In this document: positions 11,124 to 22,194 of the stretch, one piece after another
Numbering within the stretch: the first letter of the stretch is position 1
How the letters are laid out: every line of letters starts with the position of its first letter
NCBI GenBank assembly: GCA_964030785.1
Contig: OZ034974.1
Coordinates: forward strand, 47,998,355-48,062,354
Length of the DNA: 64,000 nucleotides
Direction of reading: 5' to 3'
Origin: Siderastrea siderea
Lineage: Eukaryota > Cnidaria > Anthozoa > Scleractinia > Rhizangiidae
The notes under the pieces: generated by a model
What the model was told of the DNA's origin: nothing
Databases searched by the model: none
The model's input: the letters and a program-made list of their open reading frames with translations, nothing else
Translations under genes and position numbers: made by a program

Positions 11124-11986
11124 AGAAAAATGGGGGTAATCAACTCTAGGCTATCTCGAATCCGAACAAGTTTTTGCTACCCTCGTGAGCTAGCTTGAAA
11201 CTAATTGATTTGCGAAGACCTTGTAAGAAATGCAATGTTCTGTATACACCACAATTATAGGAACAAAAGTGATTAAAGGACCGCGTTCAGAAATATGTTT
11301 TGATCTACAGGGATCGATGGAGCATTGCTTTTTGGTCACTCCAGATCTTTCAATGATACTTGTGAAAATAAGTGGAAAAGCTGGGTTTTCAAGGCAGGCA
11401 CTGCATGTAATGCTTCTTTACTGACTAGTTTAATGAAATTAATGGAATCTTTGGCCCGTGACGTATAGAGCACAAATTGAAACGCTTGTCCTTGCGTCTA
11501 AGTAATATAATGTTTTACCTATTTTTTTTTTTATACTCTACATACCAGGGAATGGTCCATAACCCGGGGGAATAAAAAAGTGCTTTTTGAACCATGATCG
11601 TCAATGTATTGATTCTGGCTTCTGCAGCCTTTTCGCAGCCGCGGTCTCAACACTGCAAGAAAATCCAAATCCTTTATGTGAGCGTGGTGCAAGTCTGAAA
11701 CGTAATCTCGTAATAGCTGGGAGTTCTCGAAGGGGAATGTCGGCGACTGTTGCCGTATATACCGCCCTCTCGATTCAGTCTTACTTGTTTTTTCTGGGCA
11801 AAAACCATTTTGGAAACATTGACATTTACAATAAACTTATAGCTTATGATGTGAAGCGTAAAAACAATCTGTCAAATTTCAGACACATCGAGTAAGCACG
11901 GCATCATCAAGTTAACCAATGAGAAAATCGACCATTTCTCGAGAGGTCCGCAGAATGAGACAGTTTCAAATTTATTTGGAGATGTA
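11124..11986. other. no supported gene
   Basis: A 102-codon frame at 11587-11895 has no recognisable domain, no splice context and no second copy in the window. I see nothing firm here. Confidence 0.4.
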
Positions 11987-12607
<621 letters not shown>

Positions 12608-13287
12608 AGCCACATTCCTTGGAATGAATTAAGTGTGCATTGATTTCTATGACCCCTCCTTTTTCTCTGTGGATATTCCATAACCTCTCCTCCAGCACTT
12701 TCCAAAAATCCATAACCCCTCCCTAATATCATACACCCCCTCCGCTGCTCTAAATAATGACCGCTCCCTTAGCATTTAGTGATGCCATTAGCATATAAGA
12801 AACGGGTTATACGAATTCACTCTAATCCGTTGAAAACATTGTATTTTGCTGACCCTGTATACTTTGAAGTAAGATGTTTGTTGTGTTGATTTAAAAAAAT
12901 TAAGGAAGGATAAAAATCACAGAAAGTCGTATGAGATATTTCTAGCTCTTTGTACTATTTTAATAAGGGCTGGCTAAGCTAGGTTTTATTCACACACACA
13001 CTCTCAACGACCTGGAATAAGTCCTGTAGTGGAGTCAAGTTCACTCCTGAAGTTGGAGTACCTAACAATAGTTTTCAGTTCACTGTCCTAAGACCTGAAC
13101 CACAGCAATCACTCTGAATTGACCAATCTTAACCGAAACAATAAAGACAACTCCACTGAGACTCTCTTAACTGACCCTGCAAAATGGATTATTTTACACT
13201 TAAATTTTTTGTCAATTTTTCACCCCATTCTTGTTTTAGGGTTAAAGTAACTCTGAAAATTATTGTTGTTGCGGAGTGATTTTGTCC
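12608..13287. repeat. dispersed repeat (family R), 5' part, split by the fold-back element
   Basis: No gene. From about 13020 the sequence matches two other places in the window. CCTGTAGTGGAGTCA recurs at 50866. GAGACTCTCTTAACTGACC and TGCAAAATGGATTATTTTAC recur at 63312-63350. The repeat continues on the other side of the 13294-15243 insertion. CCCCTCC-rich phrases occupy 12640-12740. Confidence 0.55.
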
Positions 13288-14110
13288 TAGTGTTACGGTG
13301 GTCCACAACTGTCACATCAAAACAAAATGCTCACATCAAATTCAAATCACTCACATCAAATTCAAATCCCTCACAGCAATTTCAAATCACTCACAGCAAA
13401 TTCAAATCACTCACAGCAAATTAAAAACCACTCACAGCACATTCAAATTGCTCACAGCAAATAACAAATCCACCACAGCAAATTACAAATCGTTCACATC
13501 AAATTCAAATCGTTCACATCAAATACAAATCGCTCACAGCAAATACAAATCGCTCGCAGCAAATACAAACACTGTCAGTGTAAAGGGAAGACTGCGGACT
13601 GTGGACTACAAACTGCGGACCAGGGGAAAAAGCAGACTGAGGGTAAAATGCAGACTGCAAACTAAGGGTAAAATTCAGAGTGAATACCGCAGACTAGGCG
13701 TAAAATGCAGAATTAAGACTGCAGACCAGGGGGAAAATGAGAGAAAAGACAGCCGGAAAAATGTCTGCGCTCGTAGAAGTTTGCAGAAATCCATCTCTAG
13801 TCAAAATGTTTGCATTTTTTTTCGTGTTCTGATGGGAAAATTTGTTTACTAATTGAGAAGTAGAATAGTTTTTCCACCAATGATTTTCCGGAATACGTTG
13901 TTCATAAAAGAGCTTTGCTTCAACTTCAAGCCATAGATTGATCCAATACGCAAAACAACCTGTGTGTGATAAGCGAATAAACTCGGACGGGAGTAAATGT
14001 AGAGCTAAATCGGAACCTGGAGTGTTCCAAAAGATCGCTTTTCTACGAATGAACTTCATTTGCTAACTAGCTGAGGTAAAAGTCAAACTCCGCTGGATAC
14101 ATATTAATAG

Positions 14111-14170
14111 TTCCCCGGCGGTCACCCATCCAAGTACTAATTCCGGCGAACAGAGCTTAACTTCGCTAAC
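14111..14170 (-). ncRNA. 5S rRNA-like fragment (SINE3-type remnant)
   Basis: On the minus strand this reads AGTTAAGCTCTGTTCGCCGG, then AATTAGTACTTGGATGGGTG and ACCGCCGGGGAAC. That matches the internal promoter and 3' half of eukaryotic 5S rRNA (AAGC...GG..TTAGTACTTGGATGGGTGACCGCC). The 5' third is absent, so it is a fragment and not a functional 5S gene. It sits in the loop of the fold-back element. Confidence 0.65.
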
Positions 14171-14360
14171 TGGAAGAATGTTTTCATTATGGTAGACGTT
14201 TCACTCCGTTATCTCCCACCCAAATGTTTTTTTCAGTACAATATACATTTTAAAAAATCAGGATAAAGACGGAAAGGAAAGCAAAAGGTAAACATTTTAA
14301 CTAATTGAATTCTTAGATACCAGTCCATGATCAAGGTACCATAAGTTCTTCTGTCCTTAC

Positions 14361-14406
14361 GACGGGCGAAGTTGTACTTGGATGGGTGACCGACCGGGAA
14401 CTACAT
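14361..14406 (+). ncRNA. 5S rRNA-like fragment, opposite orientation
   Basis: GTTGTACTTGGATGGGTGAC followed by CGACCGGGAAC matches the box C region of 5S rRNA. It is shorter and more diverged than the fragment at 14111-14170 and inverted relative to it. Together they form the inner part of the palindrome. Confidence 0.55.
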
Positions 14407-15249
14407 GTAGCCGGCGACCTCAGCTAGTTCGCAAAAAAAGTTCATTCGTAAAAAGCGATCCTTTGGAACACCACAGGTTCCGGTTAATGAAACAAATAGC
14501 TCTACATTTATTCCCGCCCGAACTTATTCGTTTATCACACACAGGTTGTTTTACGTGGTCCGATCAAATTCTGAACAATCTACGGCTTGAAGTTGATGCA
14601 AAACTTCTCCATGAGCAACGTATTCTCGGACGATCCTTGGTGGAAAAACTGAACTTACTCCTCAATTAGGAAACAAACTTTCCTATTACAACACGAAAAA
14701 AAATGCAAACATTTTGACCATATTAAATAGATTTTAGTAGATTGCTACGAACTTCCACGAGCGCAGTCATTTTTCCGGCTGTCTTTTCTCTCCTTTTCCC
14801 CCCAGTCTGCAGTCTGCAGTCTTCATTCTGCATTTTACCCCTATACTAGTCTCTGGTCTCCATTTTACCCCTAGCACGCATTTTACCCTCAGTCTGCAGT
14901 CTGCATTTTACCCTCAGTCTGCTTTTTCCCCTGCTCTGCAGTCTGCAGTCTCCCAGTCCGCAGTCCGCAGTCCGCAGTCCACAGCCTTCGTTTTACACTG
15001 ACCGTATTCATTTGCTGTGAGCGATTTGTATTTGATGTGAACGATTTGAATTTGATGTGAACGATTTGTAATTTGCTGTGGTGGACTTGTTATTTGCTGT
15101 GAGCAATTTGAATGTGCTGTGAGTGGTTTTTCATTTGCTGTGAATAATTTGAATTTGCTCTGAGTAATTTGACTGATTTGCTGTGAGTGATTTGAATTTG
15201 ATGTGAGCATTTTGTTTTGATGTGACAGTTGTGGGCCACCGTATAGTGT

Positions 15250-15663
15250 AGATATGAACGTATATTTTTGAGGAGCTTACTTTCCTCCTCGGAAAGCTGC
15301 GTTGTTTTTGAATTGATTCAACAACGTTTTCTTCTCCGAGACGAAAATTCGCTTCCGAAACTTTAGTTTTCCATTTAGCAGTTTCTGGTATGCTTTTGTA
15401 CCGTTGCTTGCTTGTTTTAGAATGCGAAACCGATTTTAAAGTGATGGCAGAGTGAGTCACAACGACACCAAATATTCCACCCATCTCCACATCTGCGTAG
15501 TTAAGACCCTGAGTGGAAAGAGCGTCATATCAATCTAGTCCTTGACCTCTCTGCATTTGACATCCTGAGTTCAACACGTACGCTGGATAACGTTCCCTTG
15601 TAACAGAGAAGACAATTGCTTGGCTTAAATGATTTTTTCTCAATACAGACGATGCTTAGCTTC
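15250..15663. repeat. dispersed repeat R / 3' flank of gene B
   Basis: This matches 51150-51575 base for base over most of its length and, for its first part, 63440-63580. It contains GGCAGAGTGAGTCACAACGA and CTTGACCTCTCTGCATTTGA. It is the 3' flank and possible 3'UTR side of paralogues B and C. No open frame is supported. Confidence 0.6.
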
Positions 15664-15888
15664 TCAGTGACCTTTCAGGAAACCTCGTGCTTCCTCCAAA
15701 TTAACGAATATCCCTTTTGCAGCATTTGGACACGGGCTCGTTGGAGAATTCCTCAGAAAACAGCTCAGCATTTTATCCCAAATGTCAGCGTCATCGTCTT
15801 CTTCTTGTTGGTCATGCTGTACTGGGTCTTCTTGTTCCGTTTTTCTTGTGTCACTCAATCTACTTCTTCCATTAACGTTTCCTTGCTC
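15664..15888 (-). pseudogene. gene B exon 3 (fucosyltransferase-like pseudogene)
   Basis: The acceptor CCATCTACAG precedes 15888. The 74 codons begin EQGNVNGRSRL, run through an acidic stretch (QQEEDDDADIWDK), and end with TSPCPNAAKGIFVNLEEARG and FLKGH before the stop. The exon itself is undamaged and keeps the standard acceptor that copy C has lost. The gene is classed as a pseudogene because of lesions in exon 1. Confidence 0.7.
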
Positions 15889-17078
15889 CTGTAGATGGAA
15901 GTTATTTGGTTTTTTAGTAGGAAGCTTACTGAAACGCTATTGCAGTACCTGCACTGCACTTCTTTGCGGTACTACAGAAGTGACATAGCTGGTTGGGGGT
16001 TTCTTAAATCACGAAAGACTCATTTCATCTTACCGAGGCCTAAAGAAATCTGTAGTACCTTTTACCCCCCGCGTTGTTCGGGGGACGCTATGTGCTCGAT
16101 CTTGTCCTGAATTTCTCATGTTTTAACTGCCCACGTAGTGAAAAACAAACCAAGCTTACTTGAAAGCACCTTGAAAATGAAGAATGATGGTACCTACCTT
16201 TTGCTCGCATCTCTTTTCATTCCAGAGATATTCAAGTTACTTTATCATGCAAATTACGAGTCTTGTGACGTCGTATTATGGACAGAGCATGGAGACAAAT
16301 CAAAAAATGGAGAATATCTCCAGAAATATTGCTTTTAAAGAACTGAAAGTTTCCGAGGCTATTGAACTTTAGAAAGACGCATGTCTATGTATATTCTGAT
16401 CTTACCATGGCAACAATCTCGACGCCAGGTCTCTCTTATAGACGAATGAACTTTTGTTCTTAGGCCATCGTAGCTTGATTAAGTGAGAAAGTACTGCAAC
16501 CGAGAGCATTGCTATGGCAACACCAAAGTATGCGTAATTATGTGCCTTTCCTTAAGTACAATAAGCTTTCAATTCACAGATTTGAGTGTCAAATGTATTA
16601 AACTAAGTGTCAAGCTAATTGGGGACACTGACCTTAAAACTAGTAATGAAATGATGACTTATCATGAAACCAGAAAGCTATTTACAATGTTAGTAAATAA
16701 TAAAACTGCATAGAATCATTTGTAAAACTACTTAAGAGGTAAAATGCTGGACTAAAATCACGTCCGGCAAAGATCAGAACAATTGTTGTTGTTGTCTAAC
16801 ATATAGTGATATCTGGGAATTTCGCGCCATGTTTGCACCCCAGCCAATATGTCGGTAAAAAGGTCAACTGAAAAGGTCAATTTAGCGAAAAGGTTGCGAT
16901 AGTGAACGCAAAAAGTAAAGGAATCGGGAACGCAATAGTTCTCCTTTTCCTTGTCCAATGATTCTCATTGATTTAAACTGACAGAATGGTACCATCTCAG
17001 GTGTTTTATCTGCAATGAATTCGAAGTAGCTTTTCATATGCGGATTGAAGTAACAAACAAACAAACAAACAAACAAAC
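15889..17078 (-). other. gene B intron 2
   Basis: This 1,190-bp intron is collinear with C intron 2. It keeps the uninterrupted TTAA site (16552-16555) that carries a 709-bp element in C. Near the exon it has a (CAAA)n tract at 17052-17078 and a partial copy of the exon 2 tail at 17020-17053. Confidence 0.65.
17020..17053 (-). repeat. partial tandem duplicate of the exon 2 tail
   Basis: On the minus strand TACTTCAATCCGCATATGAA followed by AAGCTACTTCGAA repeats the YFNP-x-MKSYF codons of exon 2. It is separated from the true exon end by (GTTT)n. Copy C has the same arrangement at 54190-54221, so the duplication predates the B/C split. Confidence 0.75.
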
Positions 17079-17324
17079 CTTGTAATATTTCCCTGGTTCC
17101 ATGAAGTAACTTTTCATATATGGGTTGAAGTAAGCTGCAAGGGAGGCTACGCTGGACTCGGCGTGTAAAAAGTGATCGCACTTGGCTAGTAACAAAATGT
17201 CCATTAGCACTTGAGTCCCCATTAACCGCTCATATGGGTCAGTGGCCTTGTGCATGGAATTGAAGTTATGCGGGGCATCCTCGCTGTGGTAACTTTTCGC
17301 TCTGATAGCCTTCGTGAAAACAAC
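17079..17324 (-). pseudogene. gene B exon 2
   Basis: The exon is 246 nt in phase 0, with a GCAG acceptor and an AAG|GTTTGT donor. It encodes DPYERLMGTQVLMDILLLAK, CDHFLHAESSVASLAAYFNP and YMKSYFMEPGKYYK. It is fully open and nearly identical to copy C. It is part of the disrupted gene B. Confidence 0.75.
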
Positions 17325-18055
17325 CTGCACACGAAACATAAAACTTATTTTCCCACTTTGGTTTGGGACTAAAGCTGTCAGTGGTCAGTCTGGAAGGATG
17401 TTGGTAACTGGGATTCATGATTCTCGTCCTCATTCTCCGTTTCTTTAAGCCTTCTGTTATAGACTACAACTGGTATCCGTGGAGCACCGGAGAAGAGAAT
17501 GTCCAAGAGAAATCTAATTTGAAAGGTTTATAACTTATAAAATTCGTGAAGCGGTCAATATCGACAACAGACCACAAGATATATCGACTGGTAAAACGAA
17601 TAACGGAATCGATTTTTTTCGCGGCCTCTGTAGTTTTTTCCGCGTTTATAGGCCAGTAGCTTTAGTCTGTACCAGGCTCCGAGATAGAGGAACCGAGATG
17701 AGGAAGCGAGCGTGAAAAACGCGTAGGGGCTGAGGAGAGCGGAGCCGTCCCTACTATCTGAGAGCCTGGGACAGGCTTCTTTCCATTCTCGTCCCCAGAG
17801 CCCCCTGGCCCTCTTAGCCGGCATTGGCTACTTGAATTGATTGCACCATCAATATTTAAAGGCTTTTGACTTTTTCCATCTCTCTTCAGTCTTTCAAATG
17901 GATTTATTATTTAAAATCACCGTAACCGTAATTGTCGATGTATTACCATGAAAATAAACTGGCAGCAGGTGTTTGACATGTTTCGAGAACTTAATTTTAC
18001 AAATGAAAAAAATGAATAAAATACTAAGGATCAAAAATTGTACATCAAAACTCAC
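17325..18055 (-). other. gene B intron 1
   Basis: This 731-bp intron is collinear with the 3'-proximal part of C intron 1, but lacks the 64-nt perfect hairpin and the expanded GTCAGTG microsatellite found there. Confidence 0.65.
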
Positions 18056-18410
18056 CTTTTCCTTTCCGAAAATAGTGACAAACTTTTCAATTATTTCATC
18101 GTTATCACCAGCAATAAAAATTTTCCTTGGCTGCGGTAGAGTTTCAAAAATAGTCTTCGCACTTTTTGCCCAGCTCATCAACGGCGGCAGTTCTTTCTCA
18201 GGTGTTTCTGTCCAATGATCTGTTCCTCGAACATGGACTCCTAAAATGGTGTAGCCGGCAAGATATTGGTGGTAAAATGTATCGACTTTTTCCGTTATTC
18301 TTAAATTAGGTTTAACATACTGTTTAATAAGTGCGTTTATTCTCATTCGCACTTCTGTGGTTATTATCTCGCCGTATTCAAATCCAACAACTTTAGTTCG
18401 ACTCTTAAAG
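18056..18410 (-). pseudogene. gene B exon 1, 3' part (split by insertion)
   Basis: The piece runs from the target-site copy CTTTAA (minus strand) through SRTKVVGFEYGEIITTEVR, HVRGTDHWTE and KIFIAGDND to a GAAAAG|GTGAGT donor. It is the catalytic half of exon 1. Joined to 29986-30662 with one TTAAAG removed, the codons read N-S-F-K-S-R-T-K, in frame and matching copy C (N-S-F-K-D-R-T-K). The 8 codons upstream of the junction on the element side have no homology to the gene. Confidence 0.8.
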
Positions 18411-18420
18411 CAGGAGTGCT

Positions 18421-20013
18421 CAACGACCGATTTTTCGAAAAAGGTTTATTTCTTTCCCAAACATCAAATTGACATCTGTCAAACGATATTTGCTTAATAA
18501 TTAACTTTCGTGGGAAAAAAATAGCCGCTCCTCAGTGCCAGCAAGCTTAAGTCCATAGGATTCCTTTTCCCAGCAAGCAACTTTGTGGAGGTCGAGAATC
18601 CCAGCCAGGGGAAACTTTCAGTCACTCTTTTACCAGTAATTTGGAATGCAATGGGAAATGCCAGCCAGCAAGTTGAGGCATTGTAATAGCCTATTTCCTA
18701 GCAATATAGAATTTGATCTGCCGCATTTTAACTACATACAAGAAGTAAAACTAGTGAGTTAAGTTTATCTTTTTCTTAATTTCTCCCTTTTTCAACAAAC
18801 GTAACTGCATAAGCTAATGATTCGTATTTCAGGAAGCCTTAAAGATACACTTTACACTGAGTAAAATGATTTTTAAAAGCATTACAATAAATAATTTAAG
18901 TGGCTTCTTCTGAGACTATTAGCTGAAACTATATGCTACTAAAGTAATCTTGAAACTCCTAAATATGTTATTAGAAGTATCTTCTCCTTCGAAAGTCATA
19001 TGCCTAGTTTTAAATAAAATATCTGTCCACTGTTTTTGTGAATGACTCCATGGGTGTAAGTTACTTAAGCTCACCTTTAATTCGTTTCCTGGCAAATCTT
19101 AAAAGCACCAACCATGATTTAGCCACCAGAAATATTTTCTCGTCCAATATTCTTTTGTTTTCTCACCACATCCTGTAATATAAAACAAAATAATCATCGG
19201 AAGAAGCAGGGATACACAGTTAGAAAATATTTAGGTGTAATCTTCAGAATTCTATTAACCCTACTTAGCCTGGGAGGAGTGGGGGAGGGGCACTGTGTGC
19301 CCGCACTGACCTTAACAAATTATAACTTTTAAACGCTAGACAAATAATCACCAAATCCACTTCGTTACGTATGTTTCTTAGAACAAATTCATATACTTTT
19401 CGATGTCGTCGTTGTCAACTGTATGACTGTAGGCTCGGGAATTCAAGATGGTGGCCTAAAAATTCATAATGGCTGGTTTGTGACGTCAGTGACGTCATGA
19501 CACGTCATAATTGACACATCACAAATCCAATCTGTTAAGCTAATGACGTGCTAATAACATACCAGGACAGCAGGAGACAAGGGTGATGGAGACTGTTTCT
19601 TAAACCGGCACAAAGAGTACCGCTTAAAACCTTAAGTTAGTTTTTAACACTAGGGTATAAACTCCAATGGCCTGTTTTGCCTTCAAATTACAGCTGATAT
19701 AGAAGGAATAATTATTGTTGCAAAAATTGAATCTACATGCTTATTAATCAACTACCGAGTAATGTGTACAGTAATTTAGCTTTTCTCACCTTACAGCCTA
19801 TGTACTGCATTCAATATCGTATCACTTCAGTAACTCTGATTAACTTTGTCCGCGTACTCTCATTCAAGGTAAACAAAAGTGCTTATGTACTTTTTAAGCC
19901 TGTAACATAAAACAAAATAACCATCAGAAAAAGCAGGATACACGCATTTACGTTCTGGTTGTTATAATATTAATATTAATAGTAATCTTCAGAATTCTTA
20001 AACCAACCAGTGA
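18421..20013. other. insertion interior, no gene seen
   Basis: No gene. A direct repeat of about 45 bp, containing ATAAAACAAAATAA and GAAGCAGGGATACAC-type words, occurs at about 19175-19220 and again, shortened, at 19904-19945. Each copy is followed by ATCTTCAGAATTCT. Confidence 0.5.
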
Positions 20014-21690
20014 GGAAGTTTTGCAAGTTCGCAGTAGAAGTCACAAACACATCACCGATGTTTTTCAATTCCTTAACAGAAGTCACAAACACATCATCAA
20101 TGTTTTGCAAGTTCTTAACAGAAGTCACAAACACATCACCGATGTTTTGCAAGTTCTTAACAGAAGTCACAAACACATCACCGATGTTTTGCAAGTTCTT
20201 AACAGAAGTCACAAACACATCACCGATGTTTTGCAAGTTCTTAACAGAAGTCACAAACACATCACCGATGTTTTGCAAGCTCTTAACAGAAGTCACAAAC
20301 ACATCATCGATGTTTTGCAAGTTCTTAACAGAAGTCACAAACACATCACCACAAGCCAACCAATGAGGATGTAAGTTTTTAAAAAACGTCTTTAGAAACA
20401 CATCGCCGCTGTTTTGCAAGTCCTCAACAGAAGTCACAAACACATCACCAAAAGTCGACCAGTGAGGATGCTTTGCAAGTTCTTCACAGAAGTCACAAAC
20501 ACATCGCCGATGTTTCGCAAGTTCTTAACAGAAGTCACAAACACATCATCAATGTTTTGCAAGTTCTCAACAGAAGTCACAAACACATCACCACAAACCA
20601 ACCGATGAGGATATTTGGCAAATTCGTACTGATAGAAGTCAGAAACACATCTCTGCTGTTTTGCGAGTCCTAATCAGAAGTCACAAACACATCAACACAA
20701 GTCGACCAGTGAGGATGCTTTACAAGTTCTTCACAGAAGTCACAAACACATCGCCGATGTTTCGCAAGTTCTTCACAGAAGAAACAAACACATCACCACA
20801 AGCCGACCAATGGGGTTGTTTTGCAAGTTCTTAAAAGAAGTCAGAAACACATCGCCGCTGTTTTGCAAGTTCGCAGTAGAAGTCACAAACACATTACCGA
20901 TGTTTTTCAATTCCTTAACAGAAGTCACAAACACATCATCGATATTTTGCAAGTTCTTAACAGAAGTCACAAACACATCACCACAAGTCGACTAGTGAGG
21001 ATGTTTTGCAAGTTCTTAACAGAAGTCACAAACACATCACCGATGTTTTGCAAGTTCTTAACAGAAGTCACAAACACATCATCGATGTTTTGCAAGTTCT
21101 TAACAGAAGTCACAAACACATCACCACAAGCCAACCGATGAGGATGTTTTGCAAGTTCTTAAAAGAAGTCAGAAACACATCGCCGATGTTTTGCAAGTTC
21201 TTAACAGAAGTCACAAACACATCACCACAAGTCGACTGGTGAGGATGTTTCAGTTGCAAGTTCTTAACAGAAGTCACAAACACACCACCGATGTTTTGCA
21301 AGTTTTTAACAGAAGTCACAAACACATCATCGATGTTTTGCAAGTTCTTAACAGAAGTCACAAACACATCACCACAAGCCAACCGATGAGGATGTTTTGC
21401 AAGTTCTTAAAAAAAGTCAGAAACACATCGCCGCTGTTTTGCAAGTCAAAGAAACAGAAGTCACAAACACATCACCACAAGTCGACCAGTGAGGATGTTT
21501 TGCAAGTTCTTTACAGAAGTCACAAACACATCGCTGATGTTTCACAAGTTCTTAACAGAAGTCACAAACACATCGTCGATGTTTTGCAAGTTCTTAACAG
21601 AAGTCACAAACACATCACCACAAGCCAACCGATGAGGATGTTTTGCAAGTTCTCGACAGAAGTCAGAAACACATCACCAATGTTTTGCAG
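20014..21690. repeat. 42-bp minisatellite, imperfect
   Basis: The core unit is GATGTTTTGCAAGTTCTTAA, then CAGAAGTCACAAACACATCA and CC, exactly 42 bp apart in the best part (20101, 20143, 20185). Variants add a CACAAGCCAACCGATGAGGA spacer. Because 42 is divisible by 3 and stops are rare in the unit, frames on both strands stay open. They translate as 14-residue repeats (for example VFVTSVKNLQNIGD on minus), which is not evidence of coding. Confidence 0.9.
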
Positions 21691-22194
21691 ATAATACTCC
21701 CATTTCGTAACCCTTATTTACGGGCAAGCTCTTCTTGCGAGAATGGCCTCTGTAGTGTGGTGTTCTCTGTTCCTCGCCTTGTCAATCTTGTCACGTAAAT
21801 TTCCCGCGAGTAACGCCATCAATACAGATGCAGCACAGCTCCACGAACGCACTATAGACAATAGACCGGTTCATGGTTTTTAATGCAAATGGAACTTGTG
21901 CAAGATAGTAGACCACAAAGCTTTGAATTTCCTGCCACCCTGGTAAATGAATACAGAGCTCAGTCAAATTAATCTGGAGTCATAGAAGTCCAACCTTAAA
22001 TTTCTCTCCATCATTCTCTCTAATTCAGCTGTACATGGGAAATACAAACAATGGCTCCGTTCTCTAAACTTATTCCGTAGAAAGTAAAAGAGAAAATTAA
22101 AAAAAAAAAGACAAAGAAAAATACAACAAAGGAAGAATTTAAGAAGAGTTCAACCGTTTTAAAGATACGAATTGCAAGCGAACATCACCCCAAA
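21691..22194. other. no gene seen
   Basis: A spacer between the minisatellite and the inverted-repeat cluster. It includes A-rich tracts near 22090-22130. Confidence 0.45.

Larger units (their letters stand above)
13294..15243. mobile_element. 1.95-kb fold-back DNA element with a 6-bp TSD
   Basis: The two halves are long inverted copies. The ends are TACGGTGGTCCACAACTGTC and GACAGTTGTGGGCCACCGTA. Each arm carries tandem 18-20 bp words of the TCACAGCAAATTCAAATC type, then CTGCAGACT-rich sequence, then a segment related in both arms (13694-14059 and 14440-14669). The direct repeat TAGTGT flanks it (13288-13293 and 15244-15249). Related copies of the host repeat at 51146 and 63434 show the uninterrupted site CCTAGTGTA. 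The loop holds 5S rRNA-like pieces. There is no transposase. Confidence 0.85.

Noticed and set aside
14111..14406. Functional 5S rRNA genes
   Set aside because: Only the 3' half is recognisable in each, they are diverged, and they are embedded in a mobile element. Called as fragments.
13694..14669. Pair of related 95-121 codon frames
   Set aside because: They are the two arms of the fold-back element read from each side. Related peptides result from the palindrome.
16882..17181. Extra coding exon DKTPE...FKSMR after the duplicated exon 2 tail
   Set aside because: It would need a one-base phase shift, gene A lacks it, and the downstream third exon joins in phase in all three loci.
20010..21694. 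Repeat-protein genes on either strand
   Set aside because: Frames are open only because the 42-bp unit lacks stops. Frames on both strands are equally open and there is no start, splice or domain support.
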